Source: Candidatus Koribacter versatilis Ellin345 (GTDB lineage Bacteria > Acidobacteriota > Terriglobia > Terriglobales > Acidobacteriaceae). From it: a stretch of DNA of 64,000 nt. The stretch covers positions 3,658,001-3,722,000 of the forward strand of contig NC_008009.1 of NCBI RefSeq assembly GCF_000014005.1. Direction: 5' to 3'. The notes beneath the pieces are model-generated. The model was not told where the DNA came from and did no database searches. It worked only from the letters and a program-made list of their open reading frames with translations. The position numbers and the translations under genes were made by a program. Shown in pieces: positions 7,323 through 15,698 of the stretch (its first letter is position 1; each line of letters begins with the position of its first letter).

Positions 7323-8219
7323 ATGTCGACGTCCGCCCTGGAAAAACCGACTTTACCTGATCCTGAGGTTCCCCCAGCAGATTCGGGCTACCGCCTGACG
7401 ATGCTGGACGCGGAAAACAGCTACGCCGTCGATCGCAAGTCCTTCTACTATTCGTACGCGATCAATATGTTCACGGTCCTCCTCGTCATCTGGGCGAGCC
7501 ACTGGACCTTCACCCACAAAGAAGTCCTTCAGAAGCAGGTTTCGACCCTGGCTACCGACATCGGCGAGTATCTCCCGATGCCCGTCGGCAACAAGGCCAT
7601 GGGCGGCGGTGGCGGCGGCGGCGATCGCGACAAACTCGCGGCCCCCAAGGGCGCAGTACCCAAGATCAAGACCGACATTCAAATCACGCCTCCTGCGGTC
7701 GTCGTCCGCAATGAAAACCCAAAGCTCGCCGTGGAACCATCCGTCGTGGCGCCGCCGAATATTCCGGTGCTGAAGACCGGTGATCTCGGCGATCCGCTCG
7801 CGAAAATCATGGGTGCCCCATCCAACGGAACCGGCGCTGGTGGCGGCATTGGCAGCGGTTCGGGTGGTGGCGTCGGATCGGGACGCGGACCGGGTGTGGG
7901 ACCGGGGTGGGGTGGTGGCTACGGCGGCGGAGTTTATCGCGTGGGAAATGGCGTGAGCGCACCGGTCGCGGTTTATGACCCGGAGCCGGACTACTCCGAA
8001 GAAGCGCGCAAGGCGAAATATCAAGGCGTGGTGGTTCTCGCGGTTGTGGTTGGACCGGACGGAAGAGCGCATGACCCGCGGGTGCAACGCTCGCTGGGCA
8101 TGGGTCTTGACGAGAAAGCCATTGAGAAAATCAAAGAGTGGAAGTTCGAACCGGCGAAGAAAGACGGCGTGCCGGTGGCGGTGATGGTCAGCATCGAAGT
8201 CAGTTTCCACCTCTACTAA
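7323..8219 (+). CDS. TonB-like energy transducer
   Basis: 298-residue inner-membrane protein. A single TM segment lies at about residues 42-62, followed by a periplasmic region with a polyglycine run (near 92-100) and a long Gly/Ser/Pro-rich stretch (about 170-210). The C-terminal TonB domain (about 216-298) contains YDPEPDYSEEARKAKYQGVV and the WKFEPAKKDG(V)PV signature. Such proteins couple the proton motive force, through ExbB/ExbD, to outer-membrane receptors; no exbBD or TonB-dependent receptor is in the window. The cytoplasmic N-terminus of about 40 residues is longer than in classical TonB, as is common in Acidobacteriota. Monocistronic, closed by a strong terminator. Confidence 0.88.
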   Translation: MSTSALEKPTLPDPEVPPADSGYRLTMLDAENSYAVDRKSFYYSYAINMFTVLLVIWASHWTFTHKEVLQKQVSTLATDIGEYLPMPVGNKAMGGGGGGGDRDKLAAPKGAVPKIKTDIQITPPAVVVRNENPKLAVEPSVVAPPNIPVLKTGDLGDPLAKIMGAPSNGTGAGGGIGSGSGGGVGSGRGPGVGPGWGGGYGGGVYRVGNGVSAPVAVYDPEPDYSEEARKAKYQGVVVLAVVVGPDGRAHDPRVQRSLGMGLDEKAIEKIKEWKFEPAKKDGVPVAVMVSIEVSFHLY

Positions 8220-8238
8220 ACAAGTTCAAAAAGGCGCT

Positions 8239-8266
8239 GGCGCGGGCAATCCGCGCCTTTTCTTTT
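8239..8266 (+). terminator. intrinsic terminator after the TonB-like gene
   Basis: Perfect 7-bp stem GGCGCGG/CCGCGCC with loop GCAAT, followed by TTTTCTTTT. It lies 20 bp beyond the stop codon. Confidence 0.9.
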
Positions 8267-8545
8267 CCAGGTTAGCGGGAAGAAACAGGGAAAACTGCAG
8301 GTAAAACCCGAAGTTTATGAGTTAGTTAACAAAATTTTCTAAGTGCTTATTTACTGCGGACTTAGAAATCGGACTGCTCTACAAGGACTCGGTTTTGCCG
8401 GCGGTTTCGTCGCCTCGAAAGCCGTGAAAAGCGATCGTAAAACCAGAAAAGTGGTCGTGTCGCGCTGTTTGCCGCAAAGGTGGTACATGCGGGGTGAAGG
8501 GTTTTGTTTACTGACAAGTACATGGGCTTTCGACGGGCGGTAAAA

Positions 8546-8675
8546 GCAGATTCTTCGTCGCTGCGCTCCTCTGAATGACAAGGGAGAGTTGGGCGGGGGA
8601 TCGTGCAGCTCGGCTGGCGCGAGGCGGTAACAGCAGATCCTTCGTCGCTTCGCTCCTCAAGGATGACAGGAGAGA
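8546..8675. repeat. two units of the 86/87-bp intergenic repeat
   Basis: Two copies of the element beginning GCAGAT(T/C)CTTCGTCGCT, at 8546 and 8633 (87 bp apart), each with GCTCCTC and GA(A/T)TGACA downstream. The same unit is tandem at 13255-13474 and in two further loci. In the other strand it reads as the CHxEExSDEES type peptide seen in many annotated spurious proteins. The rest of the 507-bp gap 8220-8726 holds the terminator and nothing else I recognise. Confidence 0.85.
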
Positions 8676-8726
8676 GTCGGGCGAGGGATGGAGAGGTTTG
8701 GGCTGGCCGTGAGAGAGTTGGACGGC

Positions 8727-9095
8727 TCAGACTTCAAGCCAGCGGCAGGCTTCGGCTACGGTCCGGAAGACCTCAACCTGGGTGCCGGTGTGCGTGAGCT
8801 GGTGATAGGTCTGCATCATTCGGCCGACCCCGAAGAAGGCCGGGTTCACCGCAACCAGTGCTCTCCTGGAAGTGGGTGAGAACACGCTGCGGGTGGCGAT
8901 GGTGCGTATTTCTTCCGCCGACAACTCGATCAGTTCCGCTTGCAACGACTCGATGAGCTGATGGTAGGTACGATCGAACTCGGGATCCGCGAGGAGCTTG
9001 TCCTGGTGCGCGCGAGCCTCGGCATACGTAAGGACGCCCGTGATCGTACTGAGCACAAGGCGGCGTTCTTTATCGATCACGTAACGAATCGGCAT
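8727..9095 (-). CDS. STAS/SpoIIAA-like hypothetical protein
   Basis: 122-residue soluble protein with the alternating strand-helix pattern of the SpoIIAA-like/STAS fold: IRYVIDKERRLVLSTITGVLTYAEARAHQDKLLADPEFDRTYHQL and a central run STRRALVAV then a GRMMQTYHQL helix. Proteins of this shape (about 120-140 residues) are frequent in Acidobacteriota and Myxococcota and are of unknown function; some bind lipids or act as regulators of kinases. It lies 87 bp downstream of a minus-strand histidine kinase gene and could be co-transcribed with it. No serine typical of an anti-anti-sigma phosphosite stands out. Confidence 0.65.
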   Translation of the reverse strand: MPIRYVIDKERRLVLSTITGVLTYAEARAHQDKLLADPEFDRTYHQLIESLQAELIELSAEEIRTIATRSVFSPTSRRALVAVNPAFFGVGRMMQTYHQLTHTGTQVEVFRTVAEACRWLEV

Positions 9096-9182
9096 CTTTT
9101 CAGGTTGGCCACGAAGGCGGGTTTGGGAAGTTTAGCTTTACCGACGAGCTGCTGTCATCCACTACCCGAAGAACACAACCGG

Positions 9183-10208
9183 TCAATGGTCATGATTGAA
9201 CGGCACGGAACATTCAACGGTGGCTCCCTGGCCGGGGACTGAGACGAGCGCGAGAGTACCGTGAACGAGGTTGGTTCGTTCGCGCATACTCAGCAATCCG
9301 ATGCCGCCTGCCAGCTTTGCCTGCTCGACATCGAAACCGATGCCGTTGTCGCGAATGACCAACTTAAGCTGATCTTCCGTGCTAGAGAGCTGAACCGTAA
9401 CGTTGGTGGCGCGGCTGTGTTTGGCGATGTTGTGCAGCGCCTCCTGGGTAATGCGGAGCAGGCAAAGGGAGGTCATGTTGTCGAGCTTCTGGGGCAGATC
9501 GACGAGTTCACAATCCACAGGTATCTTCCATTGCTTCGAAAACTCGCGGCAAGCGCCCTGGATGGCACGGGACAATCCGAGGTACTCGAGACTTGAAGAG
9601 TGCAGTTCATGCGCCATCTTCGAGATTCGTCGCACGACTTCTCGAAGGTCATCGGCCAACGCTGGCGCATCGGGATGGCGTTTGCCGGGCTCGTTGGAGA
9701 CCGGCTTTCCAGCGCGCTCCATCTGGAAGGTCAGGATCATGAGGGACTGACTGATGTCGTCGTGGAGTTCGCGGGCGATGCGGGCACGCTCGGCTTCCTG
9801 AGCGGTGACGAGGCGCTCCGCGAGTTCGCGACGGGCATGTTCCGCCTGCTTCTGCCCCTCAATATCGATGCAATAGCCAAGCAGCCCATGATGATCGCCA
9901 ATCGTCACCGGGGTAGCCATATCGCGCATCCAACGATAGTTTCCGGAGGCATCTCTCAGGCGATACTCGGCGGCATGCCCCTCACTTTCATTTGTACGCG
10001 CCGCTCGCAGGGGTAAGAGATCATCAGGATGCACACAGGCGATCCAACCTTCACCGATGGACTCCGCGAGGGTGCGCCCAGTGAGTTTTAACCAGGCGGG
10101 ATTGAAATGACTCCGTTGCACGAGCGAGTCTCCCGCCCAACTCGGAATGGGTGAGCTTTCCAAGGCCGGCAGAACCACACTCGCCATCTTGTCCGCGAGA
10201 TTTTCCAT
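9183..10208 (-). CDS. PAS-domain sensor histidine kinase (NarL-type HisKA_3)
   Basis: 341 residues without TM segments, so a cytoplasmic sensor. The PAS domain covers about 12-118 (HPDD at 60-63 and WMRDMATPV are typical PAS_3 features). A dimerisation/phospho-acceptor helix (ERARIARELHDDISQSL) places the phosphorylated His at 149. The HATPase_c domain includes ITQEALHNIAKHSRA (N box), RDNGIGFD (G1) and GGIGLLSMRER (G2). The partner should be a LuxR/NarL-type response regulator, but none is adjacent; the nearest genes are the STAS-like protein and a divergently transcribed Ser/Thr kinase. The ligand is unknown. Confidence 0.88.
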   Translation of the reverse strand: MENLADKMASVVLPALESSPIPSWAGDSLVQRSHFNPAWLKLTGRTLAESIGEGWIACVHPDDLLPLRAARTNESEGHAAEYRLRDASGNYRWMRDMATPVTIGDHHGLLGYCIDIEGQKQAEHARRELAERLVTAQEAERARIARELHDDISQSLMILTFQMERAGKPVSNEPGKRHPDAPALADDLREVVRRISKMAHELHSSSLEYLGLSRAIQGACREFSKQWKIPVDCELVDLPQKLDNMTSLCLLRITQEALHNIAKHSRATNVTVQLSSTEDQLKLVIRDNGIGFDVEQAKLAGGIGLLSMRERTNLVHGTLALVSVPGQGATVECSVPFNHDH

Positions 10209-10400
10209 AAACGTGACGAATGTTCTTTCGTTCTTTATTACAAAGCAGCCTTCGCGTCATTTCAACGAAATAGTAGAGGGATCATTTTGCGATTTCTTTC
10301 GATTCGCTTCGTGGTTTTTCCTTGGGTGATAATGGGCATCGTTTTGTCGCGCCGCTAGTATCCACTGCCGTATTAAACTCCTGTAGATCCTCAGCCATTC

Positions 10401-13232
10401 ATGGAAGGGCTCTCCATAGCGCATTACCAGGTCCTGGAAGAGATTGGGTCTGGTGGGATGGGCGTTGTCTACAAGGCGCAGGACACGCGGCTTGGACGTT
10501 TCGTCGCGCTGAAATTTCTTCCCGAAGAGTTTGCCAACAACCCTGAGGTGCTCGCCCGGTTCCGGCGGGAAGCGCAGGCTTCCTCGGCACTGAACGACCC
10601 GAACATCTGCACCGTCCACGACATTGTCGATTACGAAGGCCGCACCTTCATTGTGATGGAGTACCTGGAAGGGGCGAACGTCCGCGAACGGATCAAAGAG
10701 CGCGGCCCTTTCGCGATCGAAGAGTTCTTTCGGATCGCAATCTCAATTACCGAGGGGCTGGCAGACGCGCATCGACACGGCATTTTGCACCGTGACATTA
10801 AGCCCGCGAACATATTCATCACCGACCGTGGCCGGGTGAAGATTCTCGACTTTGGCCTGGCGAAGATGGGCATCCAGCAGCTCGGCACAAATACCGGCGA
10901 TGACGATGACGCGACCAAGACGCGCGGGTGGGCTTTTGGAACGGTCGCCTACATGTCTCCGGAACAGGCGCTCGGCAAGCCGCTGGACCAACGCTCGGAT
11001 ATTTTTTCGCTGGGCACGGTTTTTTTCGAGATGCTCGCCGGTATAACGCCGTTCGAGGGCGAGACCACCGGCACCGTGTTCCTCGCGGTGGTGCAGAACA
11101 CGCCCGTCATTCCGGTGCAGGAGATCCCCAATACTCCTGCCGGGCTGAAACGAATCGTTGGGAAGTGTCTCGAAAAAGACCGCGAAAAGCGCTACCAAAG
11201 CATGGCGGAGCTTCGCGACGACCTGGTTCGGGTGCAACAGGATCCGGAAGCAGAGCCTGTTGTGGCGCCGGATCCGCACGCCAGAGTTGCGAACAAATCC
11301 GGTAGTTTTACGCTGACGCTCGTCGTCGCGATGATTGCGGCCGTTCTGATCGTGGCGGTGCTCTTCCTGCGTTATCGGAGCAGCAGCGGGCTGCACTCGC
11401 AGGACAAGATCGTAATCGGCGACCTCGCGAACCTTACCGGCGACGCGACCTTCGATCGCACGCTGCGACCAGCATTAGTCGTGAGCCTGGCGCAATCGCC
11501 ATTCTTCAAGATCGCAACGGATCGCGAAATGACGGACACCTTGAAGAGGATGGAGAAACCACCCGACACGGCGTATTCGCGCGACGTGACCCGCGAGATA
11601 TGCATTCGGAATGGTGGCAAAGCGTTCCTCTCCGGCTCCATTCGCCAGGACAGAGAACGCTACGCAGTGATGCTGGAAGGCGTTGGCTGCAGCGACAGCA
11701 AAGTGATCGCCACTGCGACGACGGCGGCGAAGGACAGCAACGGAGTGATCGCTGCGCTGGGTAGTGCCGCGGAACAGCTTCGCAAGAAGATGGGTGAGTC
11801 GTTGCCATCGTTGCAACAGTTCGATAAGGCGCTGCCGGATGCGACGACAGCGTCGTTGCCGGCCCTGCAGGCATTGGCTGCGGGGGCGCTCGCAACCAGG
11901 CAAACCAGCAGCGTGGCTGCAATTCCCTACCTGCAGCGTGCGGTGGAACTGGACCCGAATTTTGCCAGTGCTTACTTCAGCCTGGGATCGGCGTACTACA
12001 ACTCGCGACAACAGGATTTGGCGAGCGCGGCAATGACCAAGGCGTTCGAACTGCGCAATCGAGTGACGGAGCGCGAACGCTTCCAGATTGAAGCGGCTTT
12101 TTATCGCAATGTGACGGGTGAGCTTTCCAAACAGATTGCGACGTGCGAGCAGGCGATCCAATCGTATCCGGACGACCCTGTGTTTTACACCTTTCTCGGC
12201 CTTGCGTACCTGCGATCGGGCAATCACCAGGAGGCGGCACGCAGTCACGAGGCGGCGCGGCGTCTGGCTCCGGATAAGTTTTATCCGTACTCAAATTTGA
12301 TGGCAACGTATTTGTACTTGAGCAAATGGGACGAGGCCAAACTGGCCTATGACGAGGCGCGTAAACGCAACCTGGACAACGAGGCGATGCGCGAGAACCG
12401 CTACCTGATTGCGTTCTTCGAGAACGATGAAGGCGGGATGCGCGAGCAACTGGATGCGGTAAAAGGGCGCGCGAATTACGAAGACCGCGTGGTGCGATTG
12501 GCGGCAGACACCGAGAGCTACCACGGGCGCTACAAGAACGCGCGGGAGATGGACCGTCAGGCGCGCGGAGCGGCGGGGAAAGATAACGCGAAAGACCGGG
12601 TGGCGGAATACCTGGCGGTGCCAGCGTGGCGTGAGGCCGAAATCGGAAACCGGAAAGATGCGATTCGCCTGGCGACGGAGGCGTTGACGGACACCGATGA
12701 TCCGCACGTCGAGGCCATCGCGGCGATTGCGTTAGCGCGCGCCGGAGATTCAGCGGCGGCCGCGGCAGTAGCTGATCGCCTGGCGAAAGAGCATCCGCTC
12801 GATACGAGCATCCAAAGCTCCAACATTCCGACGATTCGCGGCATCATCGCGTACAACCAAGGCAAGTACGAGGACGTGATCGCCACGCTACCCGTCTCTA
12901 CGCTGGAAATCGGTTCCGTCTTCCCGAGTGGAACTGAAGCGACCTACATTCGAGGGCTTGCGTATTTGAAGCTGCAGAAAGCGGACGAGGCCGCGCTGGA
13001 GTTTCAGAAGATGATTGATCATCCGGCCGCAGTGGGGAATTTCGTGAACCTCGCGTTGGCGCATTTGCAGCTGGCACGCGCCGAACGAATGCGTGGCAAG
13101 ACCGAAGAAGCGCGGCGTGCGTACCAGGATTTTCTGGCGCTCTGGAAGGATGCCGATGCGGACCTGGCGCCTTTTCGGGAGGCGAAGGCAGAGTATGCCG
13201 CGGTGAGTGAACCGATTCCGGGAAAGCCGTGA
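10401..13232 (+). CDS. Ser/Thr protein kinase with TM helix and TPR array
   Basis: 943-residue membrane-anchored Hanks-type kinase. Kinase domain about 9-285: glycine loop GSGGMGVVYK (16-25), Lys38, HRDIKPAN with catalytic Asp132, DFG at Asp150, and an SPEQ-type APE site. A single TM segment lies at about 303-324, so the second half is extracytoplasmic: a TolB-like region (about 335-475, IVIGDLANLTGD) and then TPR-type helical repeats from about 490 to 920. This architecture is abundant in Acidobacteriota. It stands alone between repeats and shares a 190-bp divergent promoter region with the histidine kinase. Substrates cannot be inferred. Confidence 0.9.
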   Translation: MEGLSIAHYQVLEEIGSGGMGVVYKAQDTRLGRFVALKFLPEEFANNPEVLARFRREAQASSALNDPNICTVHDIVDYEGRTFIVMEYLEGANVRERIKERGPFAIEEFFRIAISITEGLADAHRHGILHRDIKPANIFITDRGRVKILDFGLAKMGIQQLGTNTGDDDDATKTRGWAFGTVAYMSPEQALGKPLDQRSDIFSLGTVFFEMLAGITPFEGETTGTVFLAVVQNTPVIPVQEIPNTPAGLKRIVGKCLEKDREKRYQSMAELRDDLVRVQQDPEAEPVVAPDPHARVANKSGSFTLTLVVAMIAAVLIVAVLFLRYRSSSGLHSQDKIVIGDLANLTGDATFDRTLRPALVVSLAQSPFFKIATDREMTDTLKRMEKPPDTAYSRDVTREICIRNGGKAFLSGSIRQDRERYAVMLEGVGCSDSKVIATATTAAKDSNGVIAALGSAAEQLRKKMGESLPSLQQFDKALPDATTASLPALQALAAGALATRQTSSVAAIPYLQRAVELDPNFASAYFSLGSAYYNSRQQDLASAAMTKAFELRNRVTERERFQIEAAFYRNVTGELSKQIATCEQAIQSYPDDPVFYTFLGLAYLRSGNHQEAARSHEAARRLAPDKFYPYSNLMATYLYLSKWDEAKLAYDEARKRNLDNEAMRENRYLIAFFENDEGGMREQLDAVKGRANYEDRVVRLAADTESYHGRYKNAREMDRQARGAAGKDNAKDRVAEYLAVPAWREAEIGNRKDAIRLATEALTDTDDPHVEAIAAIALARAGDSAAAAAVADRLAKEHPLDTSIQSSNIPTIRGIIAYNQGKYEDVIATLPVSTLEIGSVFPSGTEATYIRGLAYLKLQKADEAALEFQKMIDHPAAVGNFVNLALAHLQLARAERMRGKTEEARRAYQDFLALWKDADADLAPFREAKAEYAAVSEPIPGKP

Positions 13233-13254
13233 GTCGTGTGGCTCGTTTAAAGAG

Positions 13255-13474
13255 AACAGCAGATTCTTCGTCGCTTTGCTCCTCTGAATGACAATAGAGA
13301 GTTATGCCGGGATGGGAGTGATCGAGCTCACGCTCGGCAGAACAGCAGATTCTTCGTCGCTTTGCTCCTCTGAATGACAAGAGAGAGTGCTGCGGGGATG
13401 GGTGTAGTGGGGCTCACGCTCGGCAGAACAGCAGATCCTTCGTCGCTTCGCTCCTCAGGATGACAGGAGAGAGT
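13255..13474. repeat. 86-bp tandem direct repeat, about 2.5 units
   Basis: Units start at 13255, 13341 and 13427, exactly 86 bp apart. Each begins AACAGCAGAT(T/C)CTTCGTCGCTT and continues GCTCCTC, ATGACA, then GGGATGGG and CTCACGCTCGGCAG. The third unit is followed by a diverged flank (GTGTGGGCTGGCCGCGA) that reappears in the 17.8-kb copies. Fills most of the gap 13233-13530. Confidence 0.9.
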
Positions 13475-13530
13475 GGTGCGAGGGAGAGTGGAGTGTGGGC
13501 TGGCCGCGAGGCATTCTGGGGCTACTTCAT

Positions 13531-14115
13531 CTAGCGTGCGGGGCGCGAGCCGGTGATGAGGATGTCTACCAGGCGCTTGGCGCTTTGTTGCCAATCGGGG
13601 GTGGTGGCGACGTTGGCGACTCCGATGAGCGCGCGGAGGAGATCGAAGGGCACGATGTCTTTGCGGATGTCGCCACTCTCGACAGCTCGTTTCACGAGAG
13701 AGTTGATGGCGCCCTCGATGAGGCCGCGCGAACATTCATAGAGCTTCGAGGGACCGCCGACCATCGAGTTTAGCGCAGGAGCGATGATGTGCTTGGCGGC
13801 GATGTAATCCACGAAGAGCAGCATCCACGCGCGCAGGGCGTCGACCGGGGGCTTGGTTTCGCTGAAGCGACGCTCGGCGGCGGCGAGCTTCTCGACCTCG
13901 CTCTGATAGACCGCGCAGATCAGGTCATCGCGGGTAGGAAAGTGTCGGTAGAGCGTACCCGGTCCAACGCCGGCTTCTTTGGCGATGTCGTCGAGACTGG
14001 CGTCGGCGCCATGGCGGGTGAAGGCCTCTTTGGCGATTTCGAGGAGGCGCTCGCGATTGCGGAGCGCGTCCGTGCGGGGCTTGCGAGGCGCGGGCTTGGA
14101 AGTCTTGGTTGGCAT
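13531..14115 (-). CDS. TetR family transcriptional regulator
   Basis: 194-residue one-component repressor. The N-terminal helix-turn-helix (about residues 20-66) carries the family pattern RERLLEIAKEAFTRHG, SLDDIAKEAGVGPGTLYRHFPTRDDL. The C-terminal part is a ligand-binding helical domain of the kind seen in SDR- or redox-linked TetR proteins. It is divergent from an NAD-binding epimerase-like gene, and the 214-bp gap contains three overlapping GGAG/CTCC palindromes (14199-14249) that are good candidate operators. It therefore probably represses both itself and the epimerase-like gene until a small molecule binds. Confidence 0.92.
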   Translation of the reverse strand: MPTKTSKPAPRKPRTDALRNRERLLEIAKEAFTRHGADASLDDIAKEAGVGPGTLYRHFPTRDDLICAVYQSEVEKLAAAERRFSETKPPVDALRAWMLLFVDYIAAKHIIAPALNSMVGGPSKLYECSRGLIEGAINSLVKRAVESGDIRKDIVPFDLLRALIGVANVATTPDWQQSAKRLVDILITGSRPAR

Positions 14116-14135
14116 ATGACACTTCTGCGGAGATA

Positions 14136-14177
14136 GTCTTTCGACTCCGTCGTTTCGCGACTCCGCTCAGGATGACA
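14136..14177. repeat. partial copy of the dispersed GACTCCGTCG...GATGACA repeat
   Basis: TCGACTCCGTCGTTTCGCGA followed by CTCCGCTCAGGATGACAG resembles the core of the 86-bp repeat family with an extra GCGACTCC insertion. It sits in the TetR/epimerase gap before the operator palindromes. Confidence 0.6.
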
Positions 14178-14198
14178 GCTACTGGTAAATATCTTGCA

Positions 14199-14249
14199 AC
14201 CGGAGACTGTCTCCGGTTATCTTATCTCCTAAATCGGAGATATCCTCCG
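14199..14249. promoter_or_regulatory. triple palindrome, likely TetR operator
   Basis: ACCGGAGAC-T-GTCTCCGGT (14199-14217) is a perfect 9-bp inverted repeat. TATCTCC (14223-14229) pairs with GGAGATA (14236-14242). CGGAG (14235-14239) pairs with CTCCG (14245-14249). All share the GGAG/CTCC half-site. Position between the divergent tetR-like and epimerase-like genes is typical of an autoregulated TetR operator. Confidence 0.7.
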
Positions 14250-14329
14250 TTTTATTCGATGAGGGGCCTGGCCGTCAATATTCACAATATCTGCGGCCTT
14301 GGGGCGTCTTCCTAAAAGAGGGACTCGGC

Positions 14330-15217
14330 ATGAAGGTTTTTGTTACAGGCGCGACGGGATTTGTGGGCTCGGCAGTAGTGCGGGAACTGCTTGATGCGGG
14401 ACACAAAGTGCTGGGGTTGGCGCGGTCGGACGCGAATGCAGAGGCGCTGAAAGCGGCAGGCGCGGAGGTGCATTGCGGGTCGCTGGAGGACGCGGAGAGT
14501 TTGCGCAGCGGGGCCGCCCAAGCAGATGGAGTGATCCACTGTGCGTTCATCCATGATTTCGCGAATTACGGACCGGCGGCGGAGAAAGATCGCGTTGCGA
14601 TTATCGCGTTGGGTGAGGCGCTGGCGGGATCGAAGCGCCCGCTGATCGTGACGTCGGGGACGCTGCTGGTGGAGCGGAAGGGCGAGTTCGCGACCGAGGA
14701 CGAGGGGTCGACTTCCAACTTTCCGCGGAAGTCGGAAGATGCGGCGACGGCGCTTGCGGAGCGCGGGGTGCATGCATCCGTAGTGCGGTTGCCGCCCAGC
14801 GTGCACGGCGATGGCGACCACGGCTTCGTGCCGATGCTTGGAAAGATCGCGAAAGAGAAGGGCGCGGCTGCGTATGTGGGAGATGGTTCGAACCGCTGGC
14901 CAGCGGTGCATCGACTGGACGCGGCGCGGTTGTACCGGCTGGCGCTGGAAAAGGCATCAGTGGGAGCAAGGTATCACGCGATCGGGGATGCGGGTGTTCC
15001 CTTCCGCCAGATTGCCGAAGTTATCGGAAGGCGGCTTAAGGTTGCCGCGGTCTCGAAATCGGTTGAAGAAGCGGCACAACATTTTGGGTGGATGGCCATG
15101 TTCGCGGGCATTGACGGCCCGGCATCGAGTGCGAAGACGGAAGCGGCATTGGGCTGGCGCGCACAACAGCCGGGACTTATTCAAGACATCGATAGGCCGG
15201 AATATTTCGGCCTGTAG
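14330..15217 (+). CDS. NAD(P)-dependent epimerase/reductase (atypical extended SDR)
   Basis: 295-residue Rossmann-fold oxidoreductase. TGATGFVG at residues 6-13 binds the dinucleotide. The usual catalytic YxxxK is not evident: the region after the TSGTLL strand reads PRKSEDAATALAERG, so this is an atypical SDR (NmrA/YwnB-like or a flavonol-reductase-like enzyme) and may reduce a small carbonyl compound or only bind NAD(P). An AGAGGGA sequence precedes the ATG by about eight bases. It is the probable target of the divergent TetR regulator, which suggests inducible detoxification. A small gene follows 12 bp downstream. Confidence 0.82.
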   Translation: MKVFVTGATGFVGSAVVRELLDAGHKVLGLARSDANAEALKAAGAEVHCGSLEDAESLRSGAAQADGVIHCAFIHDFANYGPAAEKDRVAIIALGEALAGSKRPLIVTSGTLLVERKGEFATEDEGSTSNFPRKSEDAATALAERGVHASVVRLPPSVHGDGDHGFVPMLGKIAKEKGAAAYVGDGSNRWPAVHRLDAARLYRLALEKASVGARYHAIGDAGVPFRQIAEVIGRRLKVAAVSKSVEEAAQHFGWMAMFAGIDGPASSAKTEAALGWRAQQPGLIQDIDRPEYFGL

Positions 15218-15229
15218 AAAGTGGGATTC

Positions 15230-15460
15230 ATGAATCCGTGTTTGGAATTGAATGGGATGGCGGAGCGGGAGTTGACGAGCTTCTATGCCGCGGTGAAGAA
15301 AATGTTTGGACGTGAAGAGGCGGAGCGCAGCGCGAAGGAGTGGATCGGCGAGATCTCGTCAGCTGCGCGAGTGCCGCGATCGCTGCGGGAGTGGCGAGAG
15401 ATTTCGGTGAATGTGGCGAAGAGAGTAGCGCTGCGATTGGAGACGGTGGGAGCAGCGTAG
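15230..15460 (+). CDS. small conserved-looking hypothetical protein
   Basis: 76 residues, mostly helical and charged (ERELTSFYAAVKKMFGREEAERSAKEWIGEI), without signal or TM. The ATG at 15230 is used; a GTG at 15221 in the same frame is also possible, and GTGGGA just before the ATG is a weak ribosome-binding site. It lies 12 bp after the epimerase-like gene and is closed by a strong terminator, so the two form one transcription unit probably under TetR control. No family recognised. Confidence 0.55.
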   Translation: MNPCLELNGMAERELTSFYAAVKKMFGREEAERSAKEWIGEISSAARVPRSLREWREISVNVAKRVALRLETVGAA

Positions 15461-15487
15461 GAAGACGGTAAGCATGTCGGTAAAGCA

Positions 15488-15513
15488 GGGCGCAAAAGTA
15501 TGCGCCCTTTTTT
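15488..15513 (+). terminator. intrinsic terminator
   Basis: Stem GGGCGCA/TGCGCCC with loop AAAGTA followed by six T, 28 bp after the small gene. Confidence 0.92.
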
Positions 15514-15698
15514 ATTTGTTTTCCAGACGGATATTGGTACACGCGCGACGCGAAGAAGGACAGTTTGCGATAGGTGCTATTCGGTCGCACCTAACTTGAT
15601 GTATTGTTCCCGACTATTCCACAGTCATAAGCACACTACACGGAAATACAGGGCCAGTACGTGTTTCAGCGAGCTGTGCTGAGCAAGAGGAGTTTTCG

